DNA from: Plasmodiophora brassicae | Lineage: Eukaryota > Endomyxa > Phytomyxea > Plasmodiophorida > Plasmodiophoridae | DNA: 64,000 nucleotides | Reading direction: 5' to 3' | Assembly: GCA_039704465.1 (NCBI GenBank) | Contig: JASFAU010000008.1 | Location: 124,001-188,000 of the forward strand | Shown here: piece after piece, positions 1 through 10,731 of the stretch | Position numbering within the stretch: the stretch's first letter is position 1 | Layout: each line of letters starts with the position of its first letter | Notes under the pieces: model-generated | The model's input: the letters and a program-made list of their open reading frames with translations, nothing else | Databases searched by the model: none | What the model was told of the DNA's origin: nothing | Program-made: the position numbers and the translations under genes

Positions 1-1867
1 TCGCGAAGAAGAAGGATGGTTCGTTACGGCTTTGCGTTGATTACCGAGGCCTGAACTCGGTCACCGTGAAGAACCGTTACCCACTTCCGCTCATCGACCA
101 GCTGCTTTCGACACTCGGTCAAGCAACGGTCTTCTCCAAGATCGACCTTCGAAGTGCGTACAACCAGATCCGCATTCGCGAAGGTGACGAATGGAAGACA
201 GCATTCCGGACACCGTACGGATTGTTCGAGTACCTGGTTATGCCCTTCGGGCTTGCCAACGCCCCGGCATCCTTTCAAGCCTTCATGAACGAGACATTCA
301 GCGACTTCATTGACCGTTTCGTTGTTGTTTACCTTGACGACATCTTGATTTTCTCCAAGAATGCTGAGGAACATGAACAGCACGTGCGTTTGGTGCTCGA
401 GCGTCTACGCTCCGCGCGCCTGACGGCCAAACTGTCTAAGTGCTTGTTCGACGCACCGGAGGTCGAATTCCTCGGCTACTTAGTGTCCAAGGACGGCCTC
501 CGGTTGGATCCCAGCCGAGACACAATACTCGCGTGGGCCGCCGCGTGACCTCCACGGGCTGCAAGTCTTCCTTGGGTTCGCCAACTTCTACCGAAAGTTC
601 ATCCCGCATTTCGCGGAGATCGCACTTCCCTTGACGAACCTTACTCGCGGGGAAACCGAATTTATCTGGAACGAGACTGCTTCGACCGCCTTCGCAACTC
701 TGAAGAGCGCGTTCACACGCGCTCCGGTCCTCGCCCACTTCGATCCTAGCGTGCCGTGCGAGATTGAAACGGATGCCTCCGACTTCGCCATTGCCATGGT
801 CCTCTCACAACGGGGCCGTGACGGGGACTTACACCCTCTGGCGTTCTTTTCGAGGAAACTGGACCCCGCTGAGATCCGATATGCGGTCTACGACAAAGAG
901 CTCCTGGCCGTTGTTGCGTCCTTCGAGAAATGGCGCCAGTTCCTGGATTCGGATGAACATCAGACACTTGTGCACAGCGACCACCGCAACCTCAAGTACT
1001 TCATGACGACCCACAAGCTTAATCCGCGCCAAATCGATGGTCCCAACTGCTTAGCGGCTTCGACTTCATGATTCAGCACCGACCGGGCCGCTTGCACGGT
1101 AAACCTGACGCCTTGACGCGCCGCCCGGAGTACGTCCCGACGGCGTCTGAAGAAGGCATCCTGCAACAATCTCTCCAACTGCTCCCGCTTCATCGCCTAG
1201 TTCCGTCCCCCGTGGTGGACGCGTTCACCGTCCACGCGGAGGCGGCTCCGTCCGAGCCTCTCCTAGACCGTATCCGACGACACCAAGCGAGTGATCCGTT
1301 CGTCGCCAAGATTGCCGGTCTGCTCGACCGACCTCAAGGTAGGAAGTATTGCCTGAGAGACGGCCTCCTGTACAAAGGACGCTCCTTGGTCGTCTCCGGA
1401 GACGAATGCAAGATCGAGATCCTCCGGCAACTCCACGATAATAGGGCCTCTGGTCACTTTGGTATCCGCAAAACGCTTGGGCTTGTCCAGCGTGAATTTT
1501 GGTGGCCTGGCATGAGGGCCTTCGTCAAACTGTACGTCTCATCCTGCGACATTTGTCAGAGAAGCAAGTCTCCGCGCCACAAACCGTCCGGGCTCCTGCT
1601 GCCTCTTCCCTTGCCGAGTTCTCTGTGGTCATCGATCTCAATGGATCTGATTGTCAAGCTTCCAGTTTCCGACGGCTACGATTCGGTCCTCGTCGTCGTC
1701 GACCGGTTTTCGAAAATGGCCCACTTCATTCCGTGCAAGGAGACCCTCACAGCGGTCGAGCTGTCCGACCTGTTTTTGCAGCAGATATTCCGCCTGCATG
1801 GCCTACCGGACGACATCGTCTCCGACCGGGGGCCCCAGTTCGTGTCGGCCTTCTGGAAGCACTTACT
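1..1867 (+). mobile_element. Truncated gypsy-B retrotransposon copy (RT to integrase)
   Basis: This is the internal part of the same chromodomain Ty3/gypsy family found complete at 26643-32178, here on the + strand. It starts inside the reverse transcriptase at the window edge. It carries the RT catalytic motif YLDD, RNase H ([22 protein letters not shown]) and the integrase zinc finger and first two acidic residues ([13 protein letters not shown]). It stops abruptly at 1867, before the third integrase acidic residue. There it joins, without homology, the interior of a kinase-like gene on the opposite strand. The reading frame is broken near 515, 535 and 1033; each break differs from the second copy by one or two bases. 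It is a dead fragment. No LTR or target duplication is visible. Confidence 0.9.
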
Positions 1868-2730
1868 CGTGCTCTGGCGACACGATCCTCATCGTTGTTA
1901 TCCGGAGCCAGCATGCACGCGTAGTCAGCGAACTGCGGGGAGTACCCCTCAATCACGCCGGCCATAGACAGCTCCAACACCGACGTCAACAGCGGTTTGG
2001 TCAGCGGACGCAGCAATGCGTTAAGGAGCCGGTCCCATAAGCGGCAGTGGAACTGCAGCTCTTGGCGCTCGCCGCTCAGGGTTGATTGCTGAAACTCGAC
2101 GACGACACCGATGGCGACCTCCCGACAGTACCGAACGTACTGATTCTTGATGATATCACCACCGTTGTTGACGTCGAGCGACCGCTTGACCATGCGCGAT
2201 GGGAACCAGTCTTCTTCTGGCAGCAACGCCATCATTGTGTCGCCGTCTCCTGAGACCTCGTTCTGCCAGGCGATGCTCCCATACGCGTCACGGTTGAAGT
2301 TGGGAACCAGCTGCTGCAGCGCATAGTCTGAGACGACGCCAAATTGCGACAGGGAATATGCCCGAGACAGGGACGCCAACGGGAACTTATTGCGCTGCAT
2401 GGACGGCCTCAACTTGTTATACTCGTGGGCGGCGGTGTCGGACGCAGCGGCTGCCAGATCACCACGACGGTACTGCGGTGGCAAGGCAGGTATATCGGCA
2501 GCGGCCCGCAGTCGGTCGTTGTACATCTGAATTAGCATGTTGGCGTGCTGTTCGGACCGCCGATCAGCGGGCAAAACCAGTAGCGCTTGATGATACATCC
2601 AAGTTTGGTCCATGTCGACGCGTTGGCTTTCACGACAGACGGCGACGTGCCGCATTAGATCATCGATACACTCGTTGAGCCATGATGACGAGGAGGGCGA
2701 CAGCGGTGCCGACGACGACGATGACGCCAT
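1868..2730 (-). pseudogene. Kinase-like gene, unit 0, 3'-truncated
   Basis: This encodes the N-terminal ~287 residues of the 774-residue protein seen intact at 22339-24663 and 37031-39355. The start ATG is at 2730, followed by the Ser-rich leader. It ends at the junction with the gypsy-B fragment at 1867/1868, inside the nuclease-like segment, so the kinase domain is absent. An open frame runs on into antisense retrotransposon sequence, but that tail is not a real C-terminus. It is nearly identical to the other copies with scattered substitutions, so the truncation is recent or an assembly artefact. Confidence 0.85.
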
Positions 2731-3426
2731 TGATGATGATGATGCGTTGCGGAATGCGCAATGGCCAAGTCCGTGGAGCGAGCAGCCTCTCCGAGAACAC
2801 GCGCGTTGTACGTGGCTCGCAAACTGACGGGACTATGGACGACGTGGAGCCGGGTCTGGTCCCGGAATATTCACGCAACCCTGGATGATTTACATGGCGC
2901 TCGGACGCTCCAGGACCGGCCTCATTCGCTCATCGTGCGGTGCGCAGCACCGAGGTCGACGCGCACGCGCAGATGTCCCGTCGGGCTAGCTCCAACAACA
3001 TGTCGCTGCGATACGCCGACAATATCAGGGTCGGCTCATTTCATGGCCGTCCGACATGCCGTTGTCTTCGACATCACACGGCAGGTCGTCCCTGACGACG
3101 CGCCTGCCTGCACCTGGGTCGACTTCGCCGCCGACCAGTGACATTCCCCAACAGACCCAATACGATCTCAACACGTCCTGCTGGACGCTTGACTTCGCGC
3201 GCGTCATCGAACTCATTAGCCGCATGTAACACGTCGCGTCAAGCACGTCTGGGAGGATGCCCTGCACCTCGCCGCCGGGTACGAATCGTCGCCTCAGGCA
3301 CTGACCCAGGCCGTCTAACTCGTACTGCTGGACAGGGTACGCCTGCTGTCGCCTGCCATCTCCCGTCCAGCATCAGCCGCAGCGGGGCAGCGGCGTCCTG
3401 CGGGCCTGGCCGGGTCCAGCACCGCG
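2731..3426. repeat. 5' flank of kinase unit 0 (shared block)
   Basis: This matches 13773-14470, 24664-25370 and 39356-40050, the upstream flank of the other kinase-like copies. I find no convincing gene in it. Short open stretches occur on both strands but do not join with consistent splice phases. It stops at about 3426, where it joins exon 1 sequence of the TRP-type channel gene. Confidence 0.6.
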
Positions 3427-5078
3427 CACGAGCCCGAGAAGGCGGTCGACATCGTCACGATCGCGCACGGCGCCGAATGGAACTTCCTGTACCAGGAGAC
3501 GGACCTGTCGCCGCTCTGTGCGGTCGTCGACCCGGCGGCATCGGAGCTCGACCCGCGCGCCATCGGAGCTCGACCCGCGCGCCATGCACGCCGTCGTCGA
3601 TGCGCTCGTTGCACACGGCGCCCGACTCGACTGGCCGCCGTCGTCACCGTCCCTGCAGGCGTCCCGATTCCACATTGCATTCGTCGCCGTACGCGCCTGC
3701 GTTCGAACGTGACCGCCACACGTCTCTGAGAACACTGCCAGGCGTCCTATGGGATCCGCGACGTCGTCGAACTCGTCCTGGACCTGGGGTACCCGGTCAA
3801 CGCCACGTCGCCGGTCCCGGTGGACGACACGGCGCCGAACCTGTTCGCCACGCTGGCCCATGCGGCGGCCAGCTCCGGGTCCATCCAGTGCATCGGTACG
3901 TGTCGACATCGCTGATGGTGGATCCCTCTGACCCGATCGCGGCACGGGCAGAGCTCCTGCTGCACCGGGGCGCCGACTTCACCGCCGCCGACGGGTACGG
4001 CCGGACGCCATTGCACACGATGCTGTACACGGCGCCGGACGACTCGATCGGCGACGTCCTGCTGCAGTGCGGGAACGACGCGTTCCAGGTGGACCACCTG
4101 GGGAACTCGGCGTTCGCCATGGCCGTTGCCGTCTGCCCCGACCTGGCGCGGTCCATGCTGACGGCGCGCAGCGTGTACCAGAAGCAGGCGGGGTCGGGGG
4201 CCATCTGGAAGCACGACTTCCGGCGCCTGTTCGTCGACGAGACGGCGCAGCCGCTCACGTTCCGCGTGTTTGGCGAAGCGACGTCCAGGACAGGCGCTGC
4301 TGTCCAGCCGGTGCCCTCGGCAAGCGCCGTCGTGACCCCTCCCGGGCAGCGCCTGTCCGCCCTGGCGCTGATCCTGCGCGCGTCACGACCAGAAGGACCT
4401 ACTGTCGACGCCCATCGTCAAGTCGTACCTGCACGAGGGATGGTGCGTTGTCGCCCGCCGGATCTGGGTCACCGAGGTCGTCGAGTACACCGTCTTCGTG
4501 CTCAGCTTCCTCGCGCAGTGCCACACGTGGCCCACCGTTGCCGACCTGGCCGCCGGCGCCGCCCTCCAGTGGTACTCGTACGTCCTGTACTTCCTCAGTA
4601 AGGCGTCGTGGCCCGGCCCCCCGGCGATCCCATCGTGGCTGACGCGTCTGCACAGTCCTGCTCCTGTCGGTGCGATCGAACAGTAGGACGGCGCGCACCG
4701 TGCTGGTGTTGGGCCTGCGAACCTGGATCCGATCGATCTGGAACGTCGCCGCCCTGCTGCTGCAGTCGTCCCTGTCGTTCATCCTGATCGCCCAGCTGGT
4801 CGTCATCTGCGGCTGGGCGTCGGCCTGGACCGCCTATTGGGTGAACGCCACCGCCGACGTCGTGCAGGTCCTGTTCGGCGTCCGGTTCCTGCGGTTCGCC
4901 TGCGTCCCGAAGATGACGGGCGCGCTGGTCGCCATGGTCGTCATCATGTTGGACGACGTCGCCCGGTTCTTCGCCTTCTTCCTGGCGTTCTACGTGCCGT
5001 TCACGAACGCCTACTACCTGCTCTTCCGGGAGAACGTTACCATCGAGTATCACAACGTGGCCATGCTGCTCTTCCGAT

Positions 5079-5243
5079 TGTGCCGGCTCCAAGCTATAAG
5101 ACAAGAATAGCTGTGATCCGGCTAGGCCGCCCTAAGAATGACGGACATGCACGGAGTCCGCACGGCGTCCGTGGGAGCTGCAGGTCGGGGACACAGACGA
5201 TTATACTACACGGCTGATATACCATCACCGTTGGGACGTCACA
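5079..5243 (+). repeat. 5' LTR of gypsy-A
   Basis: A 165-bp direct repeat with TG...CA ends, preceded by the CGAT target copy. I could find no difference from the 3' LTR. An ATG at 5138 inside the LTR opens a frame that continues into gag. Confidence 0.95.
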
Positions 5244-5290
5244 GAGATCTCTTGAACATCCTTTCGGGGAAGGTTTCAAAGAAGGACGCG

Positions 5291-6547
5291 ATGGTGGCCA
5301 CCGCGCAGGAGATGCTGCTGGAAGATGACGTCGATGATCGACAACAAGGACAGAGCGTGCAAGGCTCAACGATCGTCCTGCAGATGAACAAGGCGCCGAC
5401 CTTGAAAAGCATGGACCGCAAGGCCGTCACGACGTTCATGGCCGAGCTGAAGACGTATCGGAATCACTTCCGGGACGATCCGAACGCCAAGGGCCAGATC
5501 CCGCGGTCAGTGAGGAGTATGATCGACCCCGGTCTGCTCAGGGCGATCTGCAAGTGGGAACTCGGCAAGGACGCCGAGGGGGTGACGGAGAGCGACCTGA
5601 TGGACTGGATGAAGAGGCATCTGGAGCAGGATCGCTCGACGGACGCGAACATCGACCGGGAGATGCGGAAGCTGGCGATGAAGCTGACCATCACCACACC
5701 AGCGGCAAGGGTCGTGAACCTCGTGCAGCAGTACGAGGAATTGGTCGCGCGCAACGGGTGGCAGGACCTCTTCACGTCCCGCGAGGGACGGAAGAACCTG
5801 GTCAAGTACCTACTGGGTGCTGTGCGCCCATCCGGTTTACAAGCGCTCATGCGGACCCTCGTCATGAAGCGCCAGACCGATCTCCAGAAGGACCCTTTGG
5901 AATTCTATCGGGTGCTGAAGGAACGGGCTGCATCGTATGAGGAGACGATGTTGTACATGGAGCCGGGACGTGAGGATGGCAAGGGGAAGGGAAAGGTCAA
6001 ACCCACCCCGAAGAAGCGAGGGGCGCAGACGGATGAAGGAGGCGGTGGAGGCCGGGACACGAAACGACACCGGAAGGACCTGCGATGTTTCAACTGTGAC
6101 GAGGTTGGACATCCAGCGTTTCGTTGCCCGAAGAAGCCTACCAAGAAGCAGGTCGCAGACCTGCTGAAGGATCGCCGCAAGGGGCCAACGGGAAGGGATG
6201 GACCCCGTAAGGCCAAATCTGATAAAGATGACGACTTGTCAGAGTACCCATGGCTTCCAGTGGTAGGAAGAGTGTCGGAGGGGGCGCAGAGGACAGGGGA
6301 CCAAGTACTCGTTCGTGTAAACGGACATGAGGAAGACTACGTTGGGGTTCTGGACAGTGGAGCGACATCGGTTGACGTTCTGATGCCATTGACCATAGCG
6401 CGCGAGCTAATGGAGCGGGACCCATTGTTAACAATGGAGAACCTCCAGAAGCCGGAAACGTTCTGTCTGGTAGACAGAGAAACGAAGCACACAGCCTACC
6501 ATGTGATGATACTGGATCTGGGACTGACGACGACGGCAGCGAACTGA
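5291..6547 (+). CDS. Gypsy-A Gag and start of protease
   Basis: This is the Gag part of the element. A charged, helical N-terminal region is followed by a CCHC zinc knuckle (CFNCDEVGHPAFRC) for RNA binding, then the aspartic protease active site DSGAT. The frame stops at 6545-6547 soon after the protease flap region, and the protein evidently continues in another frame. I chose the ATG at 5291, just downstream of the LTR. The same frame is open back to an ATG at 5138 inside the LTR, which would add 51 residues. It acts in virus-like particle assembly within the cell. Confidence 0.8.
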   Translation: MVATAQEMLLEDDVDDRQQGQSVQGSTIVLQMNKAPTLKSMDRKAVTTFMAELKTYRNHFRDDPNAKGQIPRSVRSMIDPGLLRAICKWELGKDAEGVTESDLMDWMKRHLEQDRSTDANIDREMRKLAMKLTITTPAARVVNLVQQYEELVARNGWQDLFTSREGRKNLVKYLLGAVRPSGLQALMRTLVMKRQTDLQKDPLEFYRVLKERAASYEETMLYMEPGREDGKGKGKVKPTPKKRGAQTDEGGGGGRDTKRHRKDLRCFNCDEVGHPAFRCPKKPTKKQVADLLKDRRKGPTGRDGPRKAKSDKDDDLSEYPWLPVVGRVSEGAQRTGDQVLVRVNGHEEDYVGVLDSGATSVDVLMPLTIARELMERDPLLTMENLQKPETFCLVDRETKHTAYHVMILDLGLTTTAAN

Positions 6548-6834
6548 TCACTCGCCGGCGCCGATGCCTTGTATGGGACATTCCTGAAAAGGAAATAATC
6601 CTAGGGGAGAGGCTGTTGGACGACTTGGGTATCCACCCAAAGAAGGCCCTGGACGTACTCATTAAGAGCACGCCGAAGAAGGGGAATGACGTCATGGATG
6701 AAGTGCACAATATGGCAAACGAGATGCCACCTCTCTGGGAAGGGGAGGAAGAGGAAACAGAGGATGTGAGGATCGGAACCGATTCCACAGACTCCCTGGA
6801 AAGGAGATGGACGGGATGGTCGAGCGCGCATTGA
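6531..6834 (+). CDS. Gypsy-A protease C-terminal part and linker (shifted frame)
   Basis: This continues the protease after the stop at 6545, in the next frame (VWDIPEKEIILGERLLDDLGI, as in the C-terminal half of retroviral-type proteases). An acidic linker toward reverse transcriptase follows. It runs into a stop at 6834, while the reverse transcriptase frame is already open from 6807. Both boundaries look like one missing base (a short G run at about 6805). It is part of one original pol frame, not a separate gene. Confidence 0.65.
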
Positions 6835-8309
6835 GGAATGGCCTACCGCAAGCGATGGGGAAATCGCTTCGGAAACTCGTCAGAAGATATAGGGACGTTT
6901 GGCGTATGAGCATTGGACCTGATGGTCCAGCCAGGGTTACACCATTTGTCACGGAGCTGAAACCGGATGCGGAACCTTACAGGTGCCGAGCCAGAAAGTA
7001 CAGTATGGAGGACAGTGCTTTCATGGAGGAATTCGTCGCCCAATTGAAGAAGTATGGCCTAGTCGTTGAAAACTACAACGCGAAGTGGGCTTCACCGGTG
7101 GTGGTGGTGACGAAGCCAGGGGGCGGAAAGCGGTTCTGTGTTGATCTCAGAGCTGTTAATGCCAAATGTGTCGCCGTGGCGTGGCCTATGCCACATCAGG
7201 AGGCGATACTCAGGAACCTGGCAGGCTCGAGGTTCTGGTTTAAGCTAGACGCGTTCAAAGGCTTCTGGATGATGCCGCTGGATGAAGCGTGTCAGGAGAT
7301 CTTCTCCTTCATGACAGATAAGGGGGTGTATAAGCCAACGAGGTCGATGCAGGGGGGAATGAACTCCGCCCCTCAGTATCAAGGGAGGATGTTTGAGGTG
7401 TTCGGGGAACTTATGTTCCACAAACTAATCATATGGATCGATGATCTAATGGGGCATGCCCAAAGGGAGGATGATTGGTTCCGAACGTTGGAACGGACTC
7501 TGATGCTAGCCGAACGGCACAGCATCAAGTTCAACGTGGAGAAGTGTGAGCTCTTCACAACAGAGGTTCGGTTCTGTGGAAGGATATTCACGCCAGAAGG
7601 GGTAAGGCACGATCCTGCTAGGATTGAGGCTTTAATGGCGATACCACAGCCGAGGACGGCAAGGGACTTGCAACAATTCCTTATGGCAACTCAGTGGATG
7701 AGTAGGTCCATCCCTGAGTACAACAGGAAGGTACACCTGTTACAGAGGATATACGAGGATGCAATGAAGGACCAACCTGGCAGGACGAAAGCCATTGCCA
7801 GGAGGGTGCGATTGTGCAAATATGGATGGTCACCCGAACATGCGCTGGCATTCGAGAAACTGAAGATGGCAGTGGCGGACACGGTCCAACTAGCGTACCC
7901 GCGAAAGGACCGGATCCAATGCCTATTCTCAGATGCAAATGAGGTTAACAGCGCGGCGGTAGTCACACAGATTCCGCCTGAGGACTTGGGTAAACCAGTG
8001 CATGGGCAGCGACATGAACCGCTGGGTTTCGTCGGACACAAGTTCGCGGGCCCAGAGCGGAACTGGTCCACGGTGGAGAAGGAAGGGTTCGCGATCAAGG
8101 ATGGGATTGACAAACTGGACTATCTCGTTACAACCAACGAGCAGTTTCGTTTGTTTACCGATCATAGGAATCTCGTGAGGATATTCTCACCAACGGACGT
8201 GTCAAAGCCAACGGCGCAGAAACTGCAACGATGGGCACTGGACATACAGAGGGTCAACTACGTCATTGAACACATTGCGGGGAGGACAATGTGTGGTCGG
8301 ATCTTATGA
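6807..8309 (+). CDS. Gypsy-A reverse transcriptase and RNase H
   Basis: This encodes the polymerase that copies element RNA into DNA. Conserved blocks in order are FCVDLRAVNAK, FKLDAFKGFWMMPL, QGGMNSAPQ and the catalytic WIDD (usually YxDD; the first residue here is W). The connection domain follows, then RNase H with acidic residues in FSDANE, STVEKEG and FTDHRNL. The ATG at 6807 is simply where this frame opens; the natural protein is a polyprotein. The frame ends at 8309 just after the conserved HIAGR, where one G appears to be missing and the integrase frame takes over. Confidence 0.85.
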   Translation: MDGMVERALRNGLPQAMGKSLRKLVRRYRDVWRMSIGPDGPARVTPFVTELKPDAEPYRCRARKYSMEDSAFMEEFVAQLKKYGLVVENYNAKWASPVVVVTKPGGGKRFCVDLRAVNAKCVAVAWPMPHQEAILRNLAGSRFWFKLDAFKGFWMMPLDEACQEIFSFMTDKGVYKPTRSMQGGMNSAPQYQGRMFEVFGELMFHKLIIWIDDLMGHAQREDDWFRTLERTLMLAERHSIKFNVEKCELFTTEVRFCGRIFTPEGVRHDPARIEALMAIPQPRTARDLQQFLMATQWMSRSIPEYNRKVHLLQRIYEDAMKDQPGRTKAIARRVRLCKYGWSPEHALAFEKLKMAVADTVQLAYPRKDRIQCLFSDANEVNSAAVVTQIPPEDLGKPVHGQRHEPLGFVGHKFAGPERNWSTVEKEGFAIKDGIDKLDYLVTTNEQFRLFTDHRNLVRIFSPTDVSKPTAQKLQRWALDIQRVNYVIEHIAGRTMCGRIL

Positions 8310-9543
8310 CGCGGTGGGGTGCACCGGACGGTGGGCCTGATGACCAGCACCTAGAGGTACGCACGATCAGGAGGATAACGCTTCAAATTGAGGACGGATA
8401 TCGGGTACGGCCGTTACAAAGGAAGGAATTCCAATGGCCGACCGTGGACGAAATCCGTAAGGCTCAGAGGAAATGGCTCAGAGGAACGAAACGACCGAAG
8501 AATGGTGATGATCTCTTCGTCACAGGGAAGGGACAGGTGATCATACCAGACGAATGCAACGAGCTGAAGCTGCAGCTATGCGCTATTGCTCATGCGGGCG
8601 GAAACAGTGGGCATCTAGGACTGAAGGCCTCGTTGAGGAAGTTGGGGAGTTCTGCCATTGGGCACACTGCGATGAGGACATGAGGACGTTCTGCAACGCG
8701 TGTTTGAACTGTCTACCGACAAGGGGCGGGGTTAGGATTCCCAGGCCATTGGGAACAGCTGTTCATGGTGTTAGGCCGAATCAGGTGATTCACTTGGATT
8801 GGCTATACATGATGGCGGCTCAGAAGGGCGGAAGACATGATCTGCAATGGAACCTGATAATCAGGGATGATCAGTCTGGCATGGTCAAGATTACTCCTGA
8901 CCATACACCCAATGCGGAAACCACTGTAGAGGCACTGCTCGAATGGAGGGCTATCTTCGGAACGTTTGAGTTGATGGTGTCAGACATGGCGTCTTGCTTT
9001 CTGGCAAACGTTGTGAAGGAACTGGCGCGTCGATGTGGATTTGCTCATCACCCGACTGTTGCCTATGGGCATTACAGTAATGGATCAATTGAGGTGATCA
9101 ACAGGAACTACTTGCAACTAGTCAGAGCACTTCTGTCTGAATTGCAGTGGGACAAATACGATTGGCCATGGTTGAACCACAACATTGAACACACGATCAA
9201 TCACAGGTCGCAGGCGCGTACCAACGGGAATGCGCCAGTGACAGTGATGATGGGACGTCAACCAGACAACCCGCTGAAGCAAGTGTTCAAGAGGCCAGGG
9301 GATGAGAAGTATGGGGAAGCTACACTCTCAAAGGAGCATATTCAGGAGCTAGTCATGCAATTGCAGACGTCGCTGAATGAAATGCACAAGGGAGCAGTGC
9401 AGCAATCGAAGAAAATCCGAGCCGTACACAGGAAGAGGAGCGACGCGTACCGACGAGCAACTGCACCGAACTTTCAGATCGGTGACTATGTACTCATCGG
9501 ATTGCCTGAACCGGGTAAGGTTCCGGGCAAGAAGCTCTTTTGA
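8291..9543 (+). CDS. Gypsy-A integrase (two frames)
   Basis: The integrase has an N-terminal zinc-binding HHCC module (HAGG, GHLG, then C..C at CNACLNC). Its catalytic core has D in HLDWLY, D in VSDMAS and E in GSIEVIN. The C-terminal DNA-binding region follows. The first frame runs 8291-8680 and the second is used from about 8640 to 9543. The switch falls inside the zinc module at a G run (about 8643) with one G too few. The stop at 9541 falls at a T run, one T short of the chromodomain frame. Confidence 0.8.
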
Positions 9544-9956
9544 AGTGGCGGGGCCTATATCAAATAACTGATAGCCACGAGAACTACACCTACGAGGTGA
9601 GGAATATGTTCAATGAGACGGACACTCGAACCGTTCACGGGGACCGCGTTCGCCTCTATGAACATGGCAAAGTGAATGCCACTGAGGAACTGAAGCGACA
9701 GATGGATTATGACAATGAGCGTTTCGCCATTGAAGTCTTCAAGGACTGCAGGCACAGTCCGGAGACAGGGGAATTGGAATTGTTGATCGGATGGAAGGGT
9801 TTCTCTGAAGCGGAGGATTCATGGGAGCCAATCTGCAGGTTGGCGATGGATGTACCGAAGCTGGTGAAGGCACATGCCGCCAGGATGAGGAAGGAGAAAC
9901 ATCACCTTGCTGATGAGGTTAAGGAGTTACTTAAGGCGGAAGGAGTCCAGTAGGCT
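9540..9956 (+). CDS. Gypsy-A integrase tail and chromodomain
   Basis: This is the end of the polyprotein. The integrase tail (WRGLYQI, VHGDRVRLY) leads into a chromodomain (FAIEVFKDC ... ELLIGWKGFSEAEDSWEP), which chromoviruses use to target chromatin carrying particular histone marks. A lysine-rich C-terminus ends at the TAG at 9951-9953. About 190 bp of untranslated sequence and the purine tract separate it from the 3' LTR. Confidence 0.85.
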
Positions 9957-10138
9957 AGTCATGCTTTTTTCCCGGATGCGCGCTGGGTTATTTTAATGCC
10001 GACGGCCATGTGACGACAGAAGCCAAAACTGTGTTCTACGAAGATTGAGACTTAATTATGTTAATTAGACTATATTAAGGAGAAGACATGATTAGGATAC
10101 ACCACCACTGAAGACACCTGCAAGGAGGAGCATTTCGT

Positions 10139-10151
10139 TGAAGGAGGGGAA
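10139..10151 (+). other. Gypsy-A polypurine tract
   Basis: A run of purines (GAAGGAGGGGAA) lies immediately before the 3' LTR, the expected plus-strand primer position. Confidence 0.75.
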
Positions 10152-10316
10152 TGTGCCGGCTCCAAGCTATAAGACAAGAATAGCTGTGATCCGGCTAGGC
10201 CGCCCTAAGAATGACGGACATGCACGGAGTCCGCACGGCGTCCGTGGGAGCTGCAGGTCGGGGACACAGACGATTATACTACACGGCTGATATACCATCA
10301 CCGTTGGGACGTCACA
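10152..10316 (+). repeat. 3' LTR of gypsy-A
   Basis: 165 bp, reading as identical to the 5' LTR, and followed directly by the target copy CGAT at 10317-10320 and the resumed channel exon. Confidence 0.95.
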
Positions 10317-10731
10317 CGATGGATATTTGGAGGTCGGGCGTCAACGCTGCGCTGTGGGTATCGTTGACGCTCATTGCGTCTACGTAGGCGCCGATTACTC
10401 CATATTCAAGGACAACCTAGCGCCCGGCAATGTCGACATGGCGCAGTCCATGTTCATCCTGTACCTGGTCACCGTTGTCATCGTCCTGATCAATATCCTG
10501 GTCGGTGCCGGTCGGCCGTGCGTGCCTGTTGCGCCGCTGACCGACCTCGATGGCGCAGGCCGCTCTGCTGACCAACACGTTCAACCCGGTCGTCGAGTCG
10601 TCCGACCTCGAGTACATGAAGGCGTTCGCTAGTGCGTTCCTGGAGCTGTCCTGCCTCGCGCCGCGAACATCGATCGACCTGTTCCATCGGCACCTGCTGG
10701 ACAGCAACCTGAAGCCGATCTTCGCCGACAC

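Larger units (their letters stand above)
5079..10316 (+). mobile_element. Gypsy-A: young chromodomain Ty3/gypsy retrotransposon
   Basis: This is a full-length LTR retrotransposon of 5,238 bp. The two 165-bp LTRs (5079-5243 and 10152-10316) begin TG, end CA and read as identical. The 4-bp target duplication CGAT flanks it (5075-5078, 10317-10320); the intact channel copy at about 20745 shows the empty site with a single CGAT. The order is Gag zinc knuckle, protease, reverse transcriptase, RNase H, integrase, chromodomain, which is the Ty3/gypsy (chromovirus) order. A purine tract (10139-10151) abuts the 3' LTR. The pol frame is broken about five times by apparent one-base losses. No tRNA-type primer site starting TGG follows the 5' LTR. 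Confidence 0.95.
3427..10731 (+). pseudogene. TRP-type ankyrin channel gene, truncated copy split by gypsy-A
   Basis: This is a second, near-identical copy of the gene at 18924-21322. It lacks the start and the first part of exon 1: sequence begins at 3427, at the point equal to about 19123 in the intact copy. It breaks off in the last exon at about 10731, where a SINE begins. A gypsy-A retrotransposon sits in exon 5, between the 4-bp target duplications at 5075-5078 and 10317-10320. A 22-bp tandem duplication (3540-3561 and 3562-3583) also shifts the frame in exon 1. The ankyrin, membrane and pore exons are otherwise intact, so it decayed recently. It cannot make a channel. Confidence 0.88.

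Noticed and set aside
1747..1867. C-terminal extension of kinase unit 0 into retrotransposon sequence
   Set aside because: It is antisense integrase sequence read by chance after the chimeric junction.
3138..4601. A 487-codon + strand frame over the first channel copy (and its twin near 18955-20271)
   Set aside because: It is a GC-rich shadow frame full of Arg/Pro. The spliced channel exons lie in other frames on the same strand and carry the recognisable ankyrin and membrane sequence.
4684..4686. CAG to TAG change in the truncated channel copy
   Set aside because: In the true exon frame this is a silent change in a Ser codon (AGC to AGT); the TAG is out of frame.
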